From: Limnephilus marmoratus
Taxonomy: Eukaryota > Arthropoda > Insecta > Trichoptera > Limnephilidae
Direction of reading: 5' to 3'
Assembly (NCBI GenBank): GCA_917880885.1
Contig: OU862927.1
Span: 19,981,450 to 20,045,449, forward strand
DNA: 64,000 nucleotides
The position numbers were made by a program, and so were the translations under genes. Positions 43,401 to 58,400 of the stretch are shown piece after piece. Each line of letters starts with the position of its first letter. The first letter of the stretch is position 1. The notes under the pieces were generated by a model, which saw only the letters and a program-made list of their open reading frames with translations, had not been told where the DNA came from and searched no databases.

Positions 43401-46400
43401 GTAAGTCTGAAGAAAACACGCACTGAATAAAGTTGTTCCTTTAAGTCAGCCTTAATAAATACACACTAGATAAAGACACATTAAATCAACAAGTTTCGAT
43501 TAACAACAATAAGATTTTTAAAGTGAAACATTACTATGCTAATAAAATTGTTACATTCAAATTCATCACTGACAGAATTGGGAGAGCGCATGGGGCAGTG
43601 ATTTGGCGACAGCAGAAAATAACATTGCTGCCCGCACACGCCGGTCTAATTTCATCTTTTTACCACAAAACTACCTCTAAAATTTGGAATTTCGAAAGAA
43701 GTTATTTATCTTTTTTACTTATACTATCATGTAGAATCACCTTCCGAAGTTAATGCCCTTTACCCCCGGACACCGTATATTATTTTTAAATTTTATTTGT
43801 GCATACCACGATTGAACCCGCTACCTCTGGGTTATGTATAAACTGCAACACTGTGCTATATAAACTAAACAAACGCAATGCTATTTAAACTGAGCACTGT
43901 AAGCCACAATGCTGAAAAGAGATTGCAGCCTGCTTTGCTAACCTCATTCCAAGCCTGCCTTTCGTTTCGACAACGGTGTTAAATTATCACATAAGATGAT
44001 TAGTTTTATGAATCTTTTCCCTTAATAATTGTTTTTCTTACTTTAATGCTGAAATTTGTCTGTTTTTTTAGGCGGTTTTGATAGACTGTGTGAAGCCAGC
44101 CTGTGAGACAGAAGAATCTGCTAGAACCTATTGGAACAGTCTGGAATCCATTTTCAAATCAATCAAGACCGGTCTTGACAACCCCTTCAACCAGTCCACC
44201 AAACATGTCATCCTCACCATCGGAGTTTGCTTTGAGGTTAGTACCCACTCGTATACGTACATAATAGATTATTCTGTAATTTATTTATAAGATTGTTTTG
44301 AGTCTTAAAGAGTCCCATCTTGTAGTAGAAAGTTAACATCAAGTCAGCAAATCATTCCACAGCCGAGCTATTGTGCCCAAGAAAAGGTAAAAAAAAAATG
44401 ACTGCTTATTTTTTGCCTCTCACAAGCGTGCTAGTTATTCAGAGAACTTTTCATTAACCTGTCATTTGGACAGGCTCGAAGAAAAAATGTTGTTTTTCTT
44501 AAATGCGATTTTAACCCTTCTGTATAAAGAAACTGTATGAAGGACAAGGTCAGAATCGCTTGTGCTAATAACATTCTTAACATAACCGTTAATTCATTAA
44601 TCTAGCTACTTGGAATATTTTTTAATGAATTTTCTACGACTTTGCGGGTCACTTTTGGCAACTGTCAATGGCGAAAAAATCGATATTTTACATTTTGAAA
44701 TGAGTGTAAAGGTCTTTATTTATTTGAAAACTCCTTTGAATTGTGTTTTTTTATGTTGGGTATGTATTTAGATTTGTGTAGAAATAATAAAATCAGTTGG
44801 TAAACTTTGGGGATCGTTGGAAACGGTTAATACGCACTTTTTTTTGAAAATATCTTTTGATTCACCTTAATTACATCAAAAGACAACTATTTGCATTGGG
44901 GGAAGTGGAAAATATTTCATTCTAAATTTCGATTACGTAAAATTAAAATTAGCTTTCATTCTGTGAAACGAGACCGTCCATTTTCAAACATTATTTTCAA
45001 ATGTCATTTTTTTGTGATGTTGGTATTCTTGTTACTGTACGAAAAGATGCTAGAGCAAATCGTAGCAGACTTCATGGGAATTCGGCTCGTAAAACCAACG
45101 GCTAGAGACAAAATCGCGCGGGAGTTTTTTAATGTTATAAAACTGAAATTCCGCCTAATTAATAGGTACTTACCTAATACACATGTATTGCGTGCGTTGA
45201 TTAAAATTTATTAGTTTAAATTTTTTTTGACTTTAAAATTTTATTTTTATAAGTCAACTATTTCTGCGATGTTGAGCGGCTACGTACGCTAATTTTATGT
45301 GATATGGTTTGTGATACAAAAGAAAGTGCCCCTTTATAACGCCCACTCGCGTCACGGCAAAAAAACATCCCAGTTTTCAAGTAGTTTAGCGGCTACGCTA
45401 GGTTTGTGTAACATGGTTTGTGATAGAAAAGAAAGTGCCCCCTTCGTAGCGCCTACTCGCGTCACGGCAAAAAACATCCCAGTTTTCAAGTAGTTTAGCG
45501 GCTACGCTAGGTTTGTGTAACATGGTTTGTGATAGAAAAGAAAGTGCCCCCTTCGTAGCGCCTACTCGCGTCACGGCAAAAAAACATCCCAGTTTTCAAG
45601 TAGTTTAGCGGCTACGCTAGGTTTGTGTAACATGGTTTGTGATAGAAAAGAAAGTGCCCCCTTCGTAGCGCCTACTCGCGTCACGGCAAAAAAACATCCC
45701 AGTTTTCAAGTAGTTTAGCGGCTACGCTAGGTTTGTGTAACATGGTTTGTGATACAAAAGAAAGTGCCCCTTTATAACGCCTACTCGCGTTAAGGCAAGA
45801 AAAACATCCCAGTTTTCAAGTAGTTTAACGGCTACGCTAGGTTTGTGTAACATGGTTTTTGATACAAAAGTGAATGTATTATTTATAAAAAATAATTAGG
45901 TACCGAAATTAAAAACATGTTTTTTTCCGTCATTTTATTCCCAAAACTCCGATAATTTAGTACTTACCTTTCCAGATTTCGTGGTACCTTCAAAATCGTC
46001 TAGCCGTTCGTTATACATTCAAGTGTATCGGGAATACCAACATACCAAAGTGATAATAACCACAATGGCGTACAATCTCACAAGACGAAAGCTAATTTTA
46101 ATTTTACGTAATCGAAATTTAAAATGAAATATTTTCCACTTCCCCCAATGCAAAAAGTTGTCTTTTAATGTAATTAAGGTGAATCAAAAGATATTTTTTT
46201 TAAAAAGTGTGTATTAACCGTTTCCAACGATCCCCAAAAATTAATAATCAGTTTATGTTTGTGTGATTATATTTTTGACAATTATTTCCAAAATGGGAGA
46301 TTTTTAAATTTAGTTAGCTATTCTGGAAAAAACTCTTACGATATTATCATGAATATACGATATTATCATACATGAATAATAAGATATATTATCTAGAAAA

Positions 46401-49400
46401 CCTTTGCAAAAAACAATTCCTTTGTTTTTATATGGACATTTGACCAGAAGTCATCAAGGTAATTTCCGCGCGGTTTTTCACGGTAAAGGGCAAAGAAATC
46501 CGCCTGTCGTCCATCCGAGTTGAAGTCCCCCAGAACTACAAGCTCAGCCAAAGGGTAGCAGGGCAAGAAATCATCAATAGTTTCACTCAAATGTTTGAAT
46601 AGCTCGAGCGTGTCTTATTCGCAAAGGTTCGGTGAGCGGTAAAGACATGCATAAAATCTTGCCGTTCGCACACCCACATTGAATCTGGAATATTCCAGAT
46701 TCAACAGTCACACGCAGTTGATATCAGCTCGGCTATAGAGACAGACAACTACTTTGGGTCTGAACTTGCTCACGAGGGTTAAGGCCGAGGAGTCCAAATA
46801 GGAGGCGTCTAAACGCTCGGCTTTCTGGGTTTCGGAAAGGAAAAGAAAATTGGGACTTTGTGAAAAAAGATGTGATGCACTGAATTTAAATTTGTGTGCA
46901 GGCCGCGAATGTTGGCAAAATTCATTTGCGAACGGTCCGAGGACTCCTTCTACTCGCCGTATTATTATTATCTTTTTTTTTTGTTTTTTTTTTAGCTGTT
47001 TTTTATGGGTGTTTCATTACTGCCAACAAGACTTGATGACTGGATGTTTTAATTTATAAATATACATTATCAGAGATTGTTTCTATTTTCAGGTCTCAAA
47101 CAAAGGAATTGCCTCGTTGCTGGCACCGCTGCTCATTCACTTGAACGAAAGACGCGAAAGCCACAACTTTGTCCTAATTAAAGAGATGGAATACTCAACC
47201 GGATGCGCTGTAAAACATCTAGGCCCCGACTTTGTTCTGCAATGCATCCCACTGAAGACCTCTCCCGACTCCATCAACTTGGACAGAAGCTGGCTACTCC
47301 CAGTCTTCAAGGATAAGATACAAAACGCGACCCTGGAATACTTTGTAAAAGATATTTTAGAACTCGCGTCTTTATGCCGTAACAAATCTAAAACCGCCTC
47401 CACTGCAAATGACGCAGTCAACGCGCACACTTACGAATTGCTCTGCGCACAATTCTGGGCATTACTACCAAACTTTTGCAATAATCCTAGTGATGTCAAA
47501 GCCAGTTTCAAGTCCCTGGCGCGTATTTTGGGAACGGTATTGAAGGATAATCCAGATTTTAGACCGTCTGTGATGCAAGGTCTCAGGAAACTTGTGAATA
47601 CGAGTGTGGAGGCGGGAAGACAAGAGGATATTGAAGAGTTGGCTCGATTTGCTAAGAATTTCTTGCCGCTATTGCTCAATGTCTACATGACTCCTGTAAA
47701 GGGGAGTTCGGCGGAGGGACAGAGGTTGGCAGCATTGGAAACTATTCAGGTTAGACATCTTTTATGTATTTACTGGTTTTACTACCTGTCTAAAAGCTTA
47801 GGATTTTTTTAAAATTTAAAAATGGAATAAATTTAATGGGAAATCTTGCAAGTACCTACCCCAATTTTTTAACTCTATATCAATTAATTTATTATTGCAT
47901 CTTCATTGAGGTACAGTACGCGCCAAACTTAAATGCCGACCTGAACTTGATGCGATCCATTCTCGCACAGGTAGTCGCTTTACTGACTTTACAATGACCT
48001 AAAGCGAAAGAGAAAGATGCGTAAAACATACATGCAGCTTTTCTGACCTTAAACTCGCCTAAAGCGATGATTTGTATATCATCGTCAGGTCGGTATTAAA
48101 GTTTGGCGTGCACTTTCTTTGCCTTCTGTTTTTTTTAGTACACTTTGCACTTTGGTACAAAAGAAATCACATTAAAACATGAAAGAAAAATCTTACAAGT
48201 ACCTACCCAAACTTCTTTACGCTGTATCAATAAATTTATTATTGATTCTTTATTGCACCTGTAGCGAGCCAACGCTCAACAAAACGTTGAGCAACAACAA
48301 CGCTGAACACGGAGAAGTACTTACCTACCTGCGCTGAAATATTTGGCATATCGTCGCACCTTATGGAAAGTACCGGAACATTCAAATTCCGTGTACATTA
48401 GTCTTTAGAACAGCAAGCCAAAACAAATGGTCCCGTTATTTTACTACTGTCACGCTCCGTATTCCGATAACATTGTGAATTTTAATTCTTAGTAAAAACT
48501 ATCAATAGTTAATTCTAGTGTTTTCTTTTACACGTTTACGTAGCACGTCCGATTGCTACACACCTATTGCTTTTTTAAATAAATATACATTTTTAATATT
48601 TACAGGTTTATCTTGCAATCACACCTGATACCCTACGCACAGAACTCTTCCAGAATGCTCTCTCACAAATTGAAACTGCCGAAACAGACTTCTTCAAGAA
48701 AGAATGTCTCTTGGACATCTTGCGAGTTCTCGTCTTGTACCAAACCGAAGAAAAGATATCGGAACTCTTCGTCAAATGGGTATTCCCACTTTGCGAGGCC
48801 TCAACTGAAGAATTGAAGAAGACAGCAAAGAAAGAAGCCAAGTCCAAGAATAAAGAAAGCGGAGAGATGGAGACAGAACAGCCAGTTGAAAAAGTAGACA
48901 AGTCTCTGGTCAAGCTGAAGATAAGGATGGTGGACATGGAGCATAAGAAGGCCTACAGGATCCTCGAAGAGATATTCAAAAGCGATCAGGAAAATTGCAA
49001 AGCGTTCATGAATGAGAACAGAAAGAAGATACAGAAGATGTTGGTGCATTCTTTGAATAAGGCGGCAGATAGCAGTAAGGCAACCAGACTCAAGTAAGTT
49101 CATGCTAAATATTAAGAGAAACGTCTACACAGCCTTTTCCATGCAAAACTTAATTTTGGATTTGAGATCAAAATACCCAACTAAACTGTGTATACCGCGG
49201 TAAAGCAAATATCTAGTACTACTCAGAAGTATTTTATTTTAATCCCTCAGGCCAATTCGTTCGCTTTTGGGAACAGCTCATTTAGGTATCATAGAAATCG
49301 TTGTCTCCCATACTGTCAAATATGTTCTAAACGGTGTTAGAAAGAAAAAAAAGCCGTGCTTTATAGGTATTCAAATCTTAAAGTTAACCACAGATGAATT

Positions 49401-52400
49401 AAAATGTACATCTCTATGAAACCGAAGTTTCCAATCCCAATTTGAAAAAAAATTATGAAGCTTTATGAATTTTTTATTAATTATTTTTACATAAATGACA
49501 AAAAAAGTGAGGTGACAATAACATTTATAAGACTTAAAAGACGTTGAGTAAAATGTGTGTGTTTTTTTTTTCGATATCAGTAATTTTAAAAAGTAAAGTG
49601 AACCATTTTTAAAACTTTTTTTTGTTTGCATTAAAAAATTTTATATATTAAAAATTATATTACAGTGAACCCGCGGTAATCCGACAAACGTTTTTCAGGG
49701 CGATGTCGGATTATTGAATTTGTCATATTATAGAGTACTGCCTAAAACCCTCTGTAGTCTAGAATTTTTTGAATAAGAGTAAACCAAAGAATCTATTTGA
49801 ACTACGAATCATACTACATATACACCAGATCTCCAAATCTTCCGAAGTAATCTGTGTTTCTGGGGGAAATGCATTCCAAGATTGACAAAGAGCAAAAACC
49901 AAATCTTTCGTGTTGAGTTCTTTTAACATTTATATAACATTTTTTATATAGACTGGTCCTTAGATACGGCTCTCAGAATTTGATTTTTCTTGCAATCTTG
50001 CTTGACAAACTGAATAATATTTTGATCCTGATGTGTCGGATCACAGGGGGCACCGGATTAGTCAGGGGGCGGATTACCGCGGGTCCACTGTATTTCTGAA
50101 AATAAAATTTGAAAGCGTTTATCATCACCTTTCAAAAACAGTTTTTGATAATATTCCATTTTATTGTAAAGCAGAAATACTCTGGCCTACTGACAGAATA
50201 TGTCAATGGCCTGGGGGGCTACATTATAAAATATAGGCCATTAAAGGCATTTTAGAGGGCAACTTTGGAAATTAGCCCCACTGGCTTTGGACAGTCAAGA
50301 GCAGTTGGGACGCTTGCGATATTCACATTAAAAAAAAAACTTCAAAATAAATATTTTTTCACAAATGTGCCATTTCTTTCTACAGATGCATCGATCATCT
50401 GATCAAATCCCAACCCCACTTGGATCACGAGAGTAAACTGATTAAGAGCGCTCTTCCCGAGGCGATTGTCTGCACCAAAGACATAAACTCTAAATGCAGG
50501 CAGACCGCCTTCGACCTGATCAACACCATCGGAGAGGTGCTCCAGACCAAGAAGAACGGCCTGGACCACTTCACGGTTATGCTGGAGGCTGGATTGGAGG
50601 GTCCTGCCACTATCATCACGGCCACCATCTGGTGCCTTGCTTCCGCCACGTATAACTTCTCGGCCGCTCTTGGCATCGCCAATCTGCAGCGGATCATGGA
50701 GAATATTTGTCAATTGGTCAAAACGACGAATAGACAGGTTGTTTCGGCTTGCATCGCTTTTCTTAAGGTATGTTTTCCAATCAATCAAGTTTTTGACATA
50801 GTTGTAATAAACAAGATGAAAAATCCTGCATTCCAGCTTGCTTATTAAGAAAATCTGAACATTGAACTATTGTAGAACTACAGTGAAACCCTCTTAAGAA
50901 GTTTTCCAAAGGACCGGAAAAAACAAACTTCTTAAGCAGGAAAACCTTATAAGTGGGAAAAATTGGGCCAATTTTGGACCGAGGGACCGAAAAACCTAAA
51001 CTTCTTAAGCCACGAAACATCTTAAGAGGGAACTTCTTAAGAGGGTTTCACTGTATGAATATTAGAAATAAGGGGAGATATGATATCTTACACTTGCTAA
51101 CAGTTGCCTCCGTGGTCAAAGGGTAAGGGTTTCGACTAGCAATCACCATTCAGAATTGAAATGTTGCTTGAAATTACTTTAGCCACGTTTGGTTATCAGA
51201 TCTCAACAACCAGATACTTCCCCACCTTCCTATTCCCATATCGTTCCCTCCCCACTACCTCCGGCCTCACAACATTCCCCAATTGGGGATACCATAGTCT
51301 CACTGGCTTCAGACGGTAGCAGTTGGGACTCTTGTGCTGCGGTATTCAAACTGCGGAGCTAGTGAAAGTAATGTGTTTGATGTATAGATAGAAACAAAGG
51401 CAGGGCACGAATGAATGTTGTAAACGATATTGGCAACATTTTTGACGTATACATATTATGTATTCGTACATATTATATTATATCTTTGAAAAGGGAGTGG
51501 TTAGCCAATAACCTCCTTATCTCGTTCTTGATAAATAAGGGCAACTTTGGCGCCAGACAGTGGGTTTAGAAGATAATCTTCGATGATTTATCGTGTCCTA
51601 TTGACGTTTCAAGTGTTTATTTACATTTGTAACCGAGCTTGAGAACGTGAGTAATGTAATCTTCAAAACAAATTTTATCATCATAGCCTTATGTTAATAC
51701 GTAATATGTAATTTTGGTAACCGGGCAACTCAGGACAGTAGCAATTCAACACACTTTTGAAAAGTGATGAAAAAAAACTGGGTCACGTAAAAACTTTGTT
51801 GCATCCAAAACTGCTTATGAATTACAGGTTCAGATGCATTTGTAATGAACTGTTAATACTAAATACGAAATCAATCACTTACCACTGTATCTCTGTGAAG
51901 GAGCACAAAACACAACCACGACAGTTCACATGAGTTACATAGTTCCACCGCAATACCTCGAGGTAATTATCGCCACAACAAAACGATATTATCTACTTCC
52001 GAGATGGTCAAATGTCTCCTCTTTACTTAAAAACAAGATTGTGTACATGAGAAACACACCCACAACTTGCTTCCAAGGTAGTTCCAAATATTCTGTTTTC
52101 AAAACAAATACACTCAAATTTTTCATTATTTTTCTTGCCACTGTCCAAAATTTTAAATACTTTTCCAGCAAGGTGATGGTTAGGGAGTAAGTAGTAGGAA
52201 CTGAATAAATGACACCCCAGTAGGAACTAAGCATATTCTCATTTCACAAACAGCAACTTTATATCACTTTTCAAAGGTGTGTTGAATTACCATTGTCCTG
52301 AGTTGTCATGGAACCGTAATTTTAAGGTGTGGAAAGAGAGTTATATTGCAATTTGATAATCCTGGTTTGTTTTAATTGACCTCAAAATAGTGTTTTTTAA

Positions 52401-55400
52401 CCTAATAACTATTCCTAAATCATCTTCAGGTATACACCAAGTCTCTCCCAGCACCATTCGTATCGGGAAGTCTTCCCATCATTTTTAACTCCATTGCCGA
52501 AATGTCGGAAGATTGCAAGAGACATACCAGAACCGAACTAGGCAACCTACTGACACGGCTGATGCGCAAATACGGGGCTGACACCATCGGGAGACTTGTT
52601 CCAGAGACAGACGAAGGCATGCAGAGAAAGATTAGATACATGAGGAAGATGGACTCCAGGAAGAAGAGACAGCGAGAACTTAGAAGGACACAGAAAGGAG
52701 ATGATTCAGATGACGAAATCCAAGTCAGAGGAACTTCTATGACTCTGGAAGAAATCCTTAAGGATTCAGACTCAGAGTTGGATATGGGAGATGATGATGA
52801 GAATGAAAGAGTTAAGGTTAAAGTTGGACGCAATAAGAAGAAGAATCAAACTTGGATCAAGGAAGATCCGGATAATATCGTTGATCTGATGGACCCGTCT
52901 TCCGCTAAGAATATCTCAGGTAGGGAAAACATTCCTATACTTCTGCCAATGAGAACTCCGTTGTGACCTCCCTTTCTATTGCAAGCGTTGTTTTTGAGAA
53001 AAGGGAAGAAGAGACAACAGAGTTTTATCATCAACATATTATTGAGATGGTCGGCATTTATTAATTTGTTGTTTTTATAATTTTCTAGCTTCCCACCCCA
53101 ACCGCGCAGGAAAGAGCACAGATGAGGATGGCCAGGGCAAACTCAAAAAAAGGAAGGAAGTTAAGAAAACACCGGATGGCAAATTAATATTAGACTTTAA
53201 AAATGATTCCGACAGTGAAGATGACAGAAAAGGAAAGAAGAGAAAGAACGACTCAGATGAATCAGGTAAGACCTAAATAGTAGCTTTGTAGTACCTTGTA
53301 GAACCCTTGGAGTAACCTGGGCAAAGACCGCTATGGACGACTGGTTTGCCCAGTAGTTTATCTATAGTGTTTAACCACTCATCAACGTAAGCAGATATAC
53401 ACGTTAATATGACAATAGCAGTCGAGTACAATAAGCGTGTTTTTACGTCAACGCGTATGTTTCCACAGAAATCGTTATAACTCTGTTATTGTTCTTGTGA
53501 CATCCCTAAAACAAAAATTAAAAGGTCGATAATAAATCAAGCTGCACATCCCTATACAAGTTGTCCATAGAAATACATAAAAAGAACTATTCTGACAGAC
53601 ACACAGTTGACACATATTTTACCCGCCAAATCGCCTACGGGCCGCTAAACATTGTTAATTTTTATTAAATATTCTTGTATGAAATGATAAATTGATTCAA
53701 TTTTTTTTTTATGTTTGCATTCTAAATTTTAATATTTCCAAATGTTAATATTTATTTGTAATACAACAATTTGAAAGCTTATTTCGTAACCTTTCAAAAA
53801 CAATTTTTAGTATTCGGCTACTTAAGAAATGTTTCATTTATAGAGCTTTAATTGTGAAGCGGAAATAACACAAAGTTTTCGTAAATCTGACATTTCGTTT
53901 AACCCCTCAGCAATGTAAGCAAGTATACTCGTTAAAATAACGATAGCAGTCAAGTACAATAAGCGAGTTTACTCGTCAACGCGTGTGTCTCCATAGAAAC
54001 CGTTATAACTCCATTATTGTTTTAGTTACATCCGTAAAATAAAAAGTGAAAGGTCGATAGTGAAACATGCTGCACATCTCTATTCAAGTTGTCCATAGAA
54101 ATACCTAAAAAAAACATTCTGTCAGACGCGCAGTCTGACACAAAATTTATCCCGCCAAATTTCCTACGGGCGGGTCGCCGGCTCCCGACATTGTTAATTT
54201 TTATTAAACATTTTTATATGAAATGATTGAAAAGTGAGGTGACAAAAATGTTTATTACACATTTATATAATAGAATAAGTATTGTTGTTTACATAATCTG
54301 TGATTTTAGTACCGTTTTTACATAAATACATCACGTGAGTCATTTTGACATTTTTTTAATGTTTGCATTCTAAATTTTAATATTTACAAATATTAATATT
54401 TATTTATAATATAATAATTCGAAAGCTTACTTTGTAACCTAAAAGTTAACCTTACTTTGTAACCTAACCTAAGTCTAAAACAGTTATTACTATTCGGCTA
54501 CGTTCAGAAATGTTTCATTTATAGAGCATTAAATGTGAAGCGGTAATAACACAAAGTTTTCGTAAAATGTCATTTCGTTTAAGACATTTAAAGTGCAAAT
54601 TGGCGATTTTCTGAGGGGTTAAGACATAAAAAGTGAATATTTGCGATAGATCGGAGTGGTTAAGAAAACTTTTGGGAAAGGATTGAACAACAGGCTTGGC
54701 TTCAGGAAAGGACAGTAGGATGACCTAGGTGGCCTCAGCTAATATTTGGGCTGGCCAGCCGTCTGTAGATGTTTCTCTAGTTTCTTATGCCTAAGGATGA
54801 TTTGACGGCCTCCGTAGTCCAGTGGCTAAGACTCTTGACTCACATTCCGGAGGTCGCGGGTTCGAACCCGGCATGCGCAAATAAATTTTTTTTGATTAAT
54901 TTGTGTTATTTCACAATTAATTCATTTAAAATAATATATTGTATATTTGCGGCATGTTCCAGAGTGGAAGATACTATCAGTATCGCCCTGGTGTAAGACC
55001 ACCATTCAGAATTGAAACGTTGCTTGAAAATGGCTTTAGCCGTGTTCAGTGGCCAGATCTGAATAGCCAGGTATTTCCCAACCTTCCTCTTCCCCACCTC
55101 CTTCCCCTCCCCGCTACCTTCAGCCTCACAACATACCCCAATTGGGGATGCCATAGTCTCACTGGCTCCAGACGGGAGCAGTTGAGATTCTTGTGCGGTA
55201 TTCACTGTAAAAAAAAAAAAAAATGCAGTGTTCACATCTTTTAATACCCCTTCATCCTTTTGTGGTTGACTATCTCTTGTCATACCAGTTTTATGAACCT
55301 TGTTATTGACAATTCTTCAAAGAATTGGTGTAGCACTTGTTTGCGCCTTGTCTGACACCATTTTCTCGTATGACTCCATTGTTTCTTTTTAAGACCTTTG

Positions 55401-58400
55401 TCCCACAGCTGTTGACTGATTTACTAACTTAATAATAGATTTTTTAAATAAAGGATGTTGATTTAATGTGTTTCTTTCTTTCAGATAACTCAGATGATGA
55501 TGACGACGCATCAGCTGCGGAAACCATGCCTCTGACAAGCGGGAAGAAGAGGAAATATGATGACACCAAGAGTACCAAGAGTACCAAGAGCGGCAAATCA
55601 GGATTCAGCATCGCCTCCTCCAAACACTCCAAGTACAAGACCGGTGGCAAGGGAATTCACAGGTAAATAATTAACTGACAAGATGCCTGCGTAGTGTTTC
55701 TGTTCATTTTCTGCATTTTCGTTGCCCGTTGTTAATTTCCTGCATTTGCACAAATTATGTGATTTTATCCAAGTAGACTGCACAGACGACAAATGCACAA
55801 AATTGTACTCTTTGCTTCCTTTGAGAACTTCTATTTCGTGACTGGCTCAGGAATCTTGATTTTCAATAGTTTTATTTTTTTCTACACCATACATGATCTC
55901 TTCATCATATATCTACTTCTGAGGCCCTCTTATATCAATCTTCACCCTGAAGACTGCCTCCCCGAGCAACTACACTATATCAATAAACAATCCACTTTTC
56001 CTAAACAAGTCGCTTTGATCAGATATCTGCCGGCTTTGAATAAGCTTACTGATATAATTTTTCCACTAGCATGTTGGATAAATGGGTAGTGAACACATTT
56101 TTCACGCCACATGTTCACTTCGTCACATTTTTTTATTCAGAGGACGCATGCTGACCTATTGATGAGAACTTATTTTTTATTGATTATCATGGCTTCTGTG
56201 TTGCCTTAAAAAATGAACAGGTTACCTGACGTATCATTATTTATTTATTTTTTGCATTACAGAAATACAGCTCCATCGGAGAAGTCTGCCGGAGGGTCTG
56301 AATACAGAGCCAAAAAGGCCAAGGGTGACATGAAGAAGAAGGGAAAACCCGACCCCTACGCTTACGTGCCTCTTGCTAGGAACTCACTCAACAAAAGGTT
56401 TGTTTCATTTGACTCTCCATTCAATTAAATGATAAAAATGTTGCTATTTTTGTATGTGATTTGATGCCTGAAGTTTTAAGTCCTTGTCACTACTGCCTAA
56501 ATCTACAACTACTGTGTGCTGAGGTTTTGCACACGGTGACTGGACAACTCAGAATGAAACCAACTCAGAAGCACCTCAGAAAGGTCATGAGTGATGATTA
56601 AAAAAATTGGTTAAATAGGTTAAGTTAGGTTTACCGGCTACTTTAAAATTATTTTTCATAGCTTTTAACTTGTTGAATGCCCGAGGAATAACACGGAAAT
56701 TTCACGACTTTGAATTTGAATTGAATGTTTTGTGGATTAATTTTTACCTATCGTATATTTTATTGACCGAAACACATTCCTATAACAATAAACTATGTAC
56801 CAAAACAACATTACTTGCGTTAATTACGTAAATTGATAGGTTTTACGATGTTTTAGTCGAGGAACACGCATAAATTGTGACGCGGTAAAAGTGACATTTC
56901 TATGTCCACAGATAAAAATTATTTTAAAATATTCTGGGGTTACAAGGTGAATGAAATCTTTACCCATCCCATGGGGAATGTTGGCGCAAGCGATTCTGAC
57001 ACTGTCCTTATACAAATTTTGTACATAGAAGGGTCAAAGTCGTAGAAAAACATATTTTTTCCCCGCGCATGCGCACAAACTGCTCACATAAATTATTCCG
57101 AGTGACTAGACGCATTGCGGGTTTCGCTATGGTAAAGGACGATAATAGAGCAAGCGTTTCTGACCTTGTTCTTCATACACTTTCTTTATACATAAGGGTC
57201 AAAATTGCATTTCAAAGTGCCGCGGCCACCGGGTGACAAACGGCAAACCAGAGGATGACCTTTCTGAGGTATTTCTGAGTTGGTTTCATTCTGAGTTGGC
57301 ATGGAACCTTGCACGCAGTCGATGTCTGGGAGAGGGAATGGGCGTTCCACTCTATGCTGCTGGTTCTATGCTGTTGGTTCCTCTCAGAATTGAAATCTTC
57401 CTGAAATACCTATAAAACTCACTCCTCAAATTCAAGTTATGTCTTTACATGAGAGAAATCTAAGGGCAATTGATTTGTTAATCGATGATCCTGAATAGAT
57501 TATTTTCACAAACTAGGGATACCGTTTTTTAAAATATGCAGAAGATTTAAATTTTATTATTATTATTATGATTATCGTACTAAAAATGTGTAATTTGTAA
57601 ATGTCAATAAATAAAAATAACTACAGCATATAAACTGACTGCAGTCACCTAAGATGGCGATCGTAAGATGTTAGGCGGTGATGGTGACATAGAGCTATTC
57701 GGCGTGGAAATATCATTTTGGTGGTATTTTAAAAAAGCATATTTTAACCTCTCCGAAAATCTCTATTTAAGCACTTTAACTGTCTCTAACGAAATGACAT
57801 TTTACGAAAACTTTTTGTTATTACCGCTTCACAATTAAAGCTCTATAAATGGAACATTTCTGAACGTAGCCGAATAGTAAAAACTGTTTCAGAAAGGTTA
57901 GGGAACGTACCCAAACTACGTGACCAACTTTTTGCAATTTTTAACCCCCCCCCCCCCCCCGGTGACCAAAATCCTAAGGAACCCGCCGCTCATTTGTATG
58001 GAGCGTGACCTTTTGAAGACCCCCCCCCCCCCCCCCTAAAAGTGTCACGTAGTATGGGTACGTTCCCTTACATAATAAGATTTCAAATTATTATATTACA
58101 AATAAATATTAGCATTTGTAAATATTAAAATTTAGAACGCAAACATTAAAAATGGGTAAAAATGTCTCACGTGATGTTTTTATGTGAAAACGGTACTAAA
58201 ATCACAGATTATGTAAACAACAATACTTATTCTATTGTATATATGTGTAATAAACACTTTTGTCACCTCACTTTTTTATCATTTCATATAAAAATATTTA
58301 ATAAAAATTAAAAATGTCGAGCGTGGACGAGCTGCCGGTACTAAATTTGGGCGAGTAAATATTTTTGTCAACTACGCGACTGACAGCTGATTCCTGTTAT

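Larger units (their letters stand above)
41822..43850 (-). mobile_element. SINE-A split by a mariner-type element
   Basis: The body (41822-42114) and tRNA-like head (about 43776-43850) of one minus-strand SINE-A copy are separated by the transposon at 42115-43775. The junction lies in the AT-rich ATATATTATTTTAAA region of the SINE. Confidence 0.75.
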
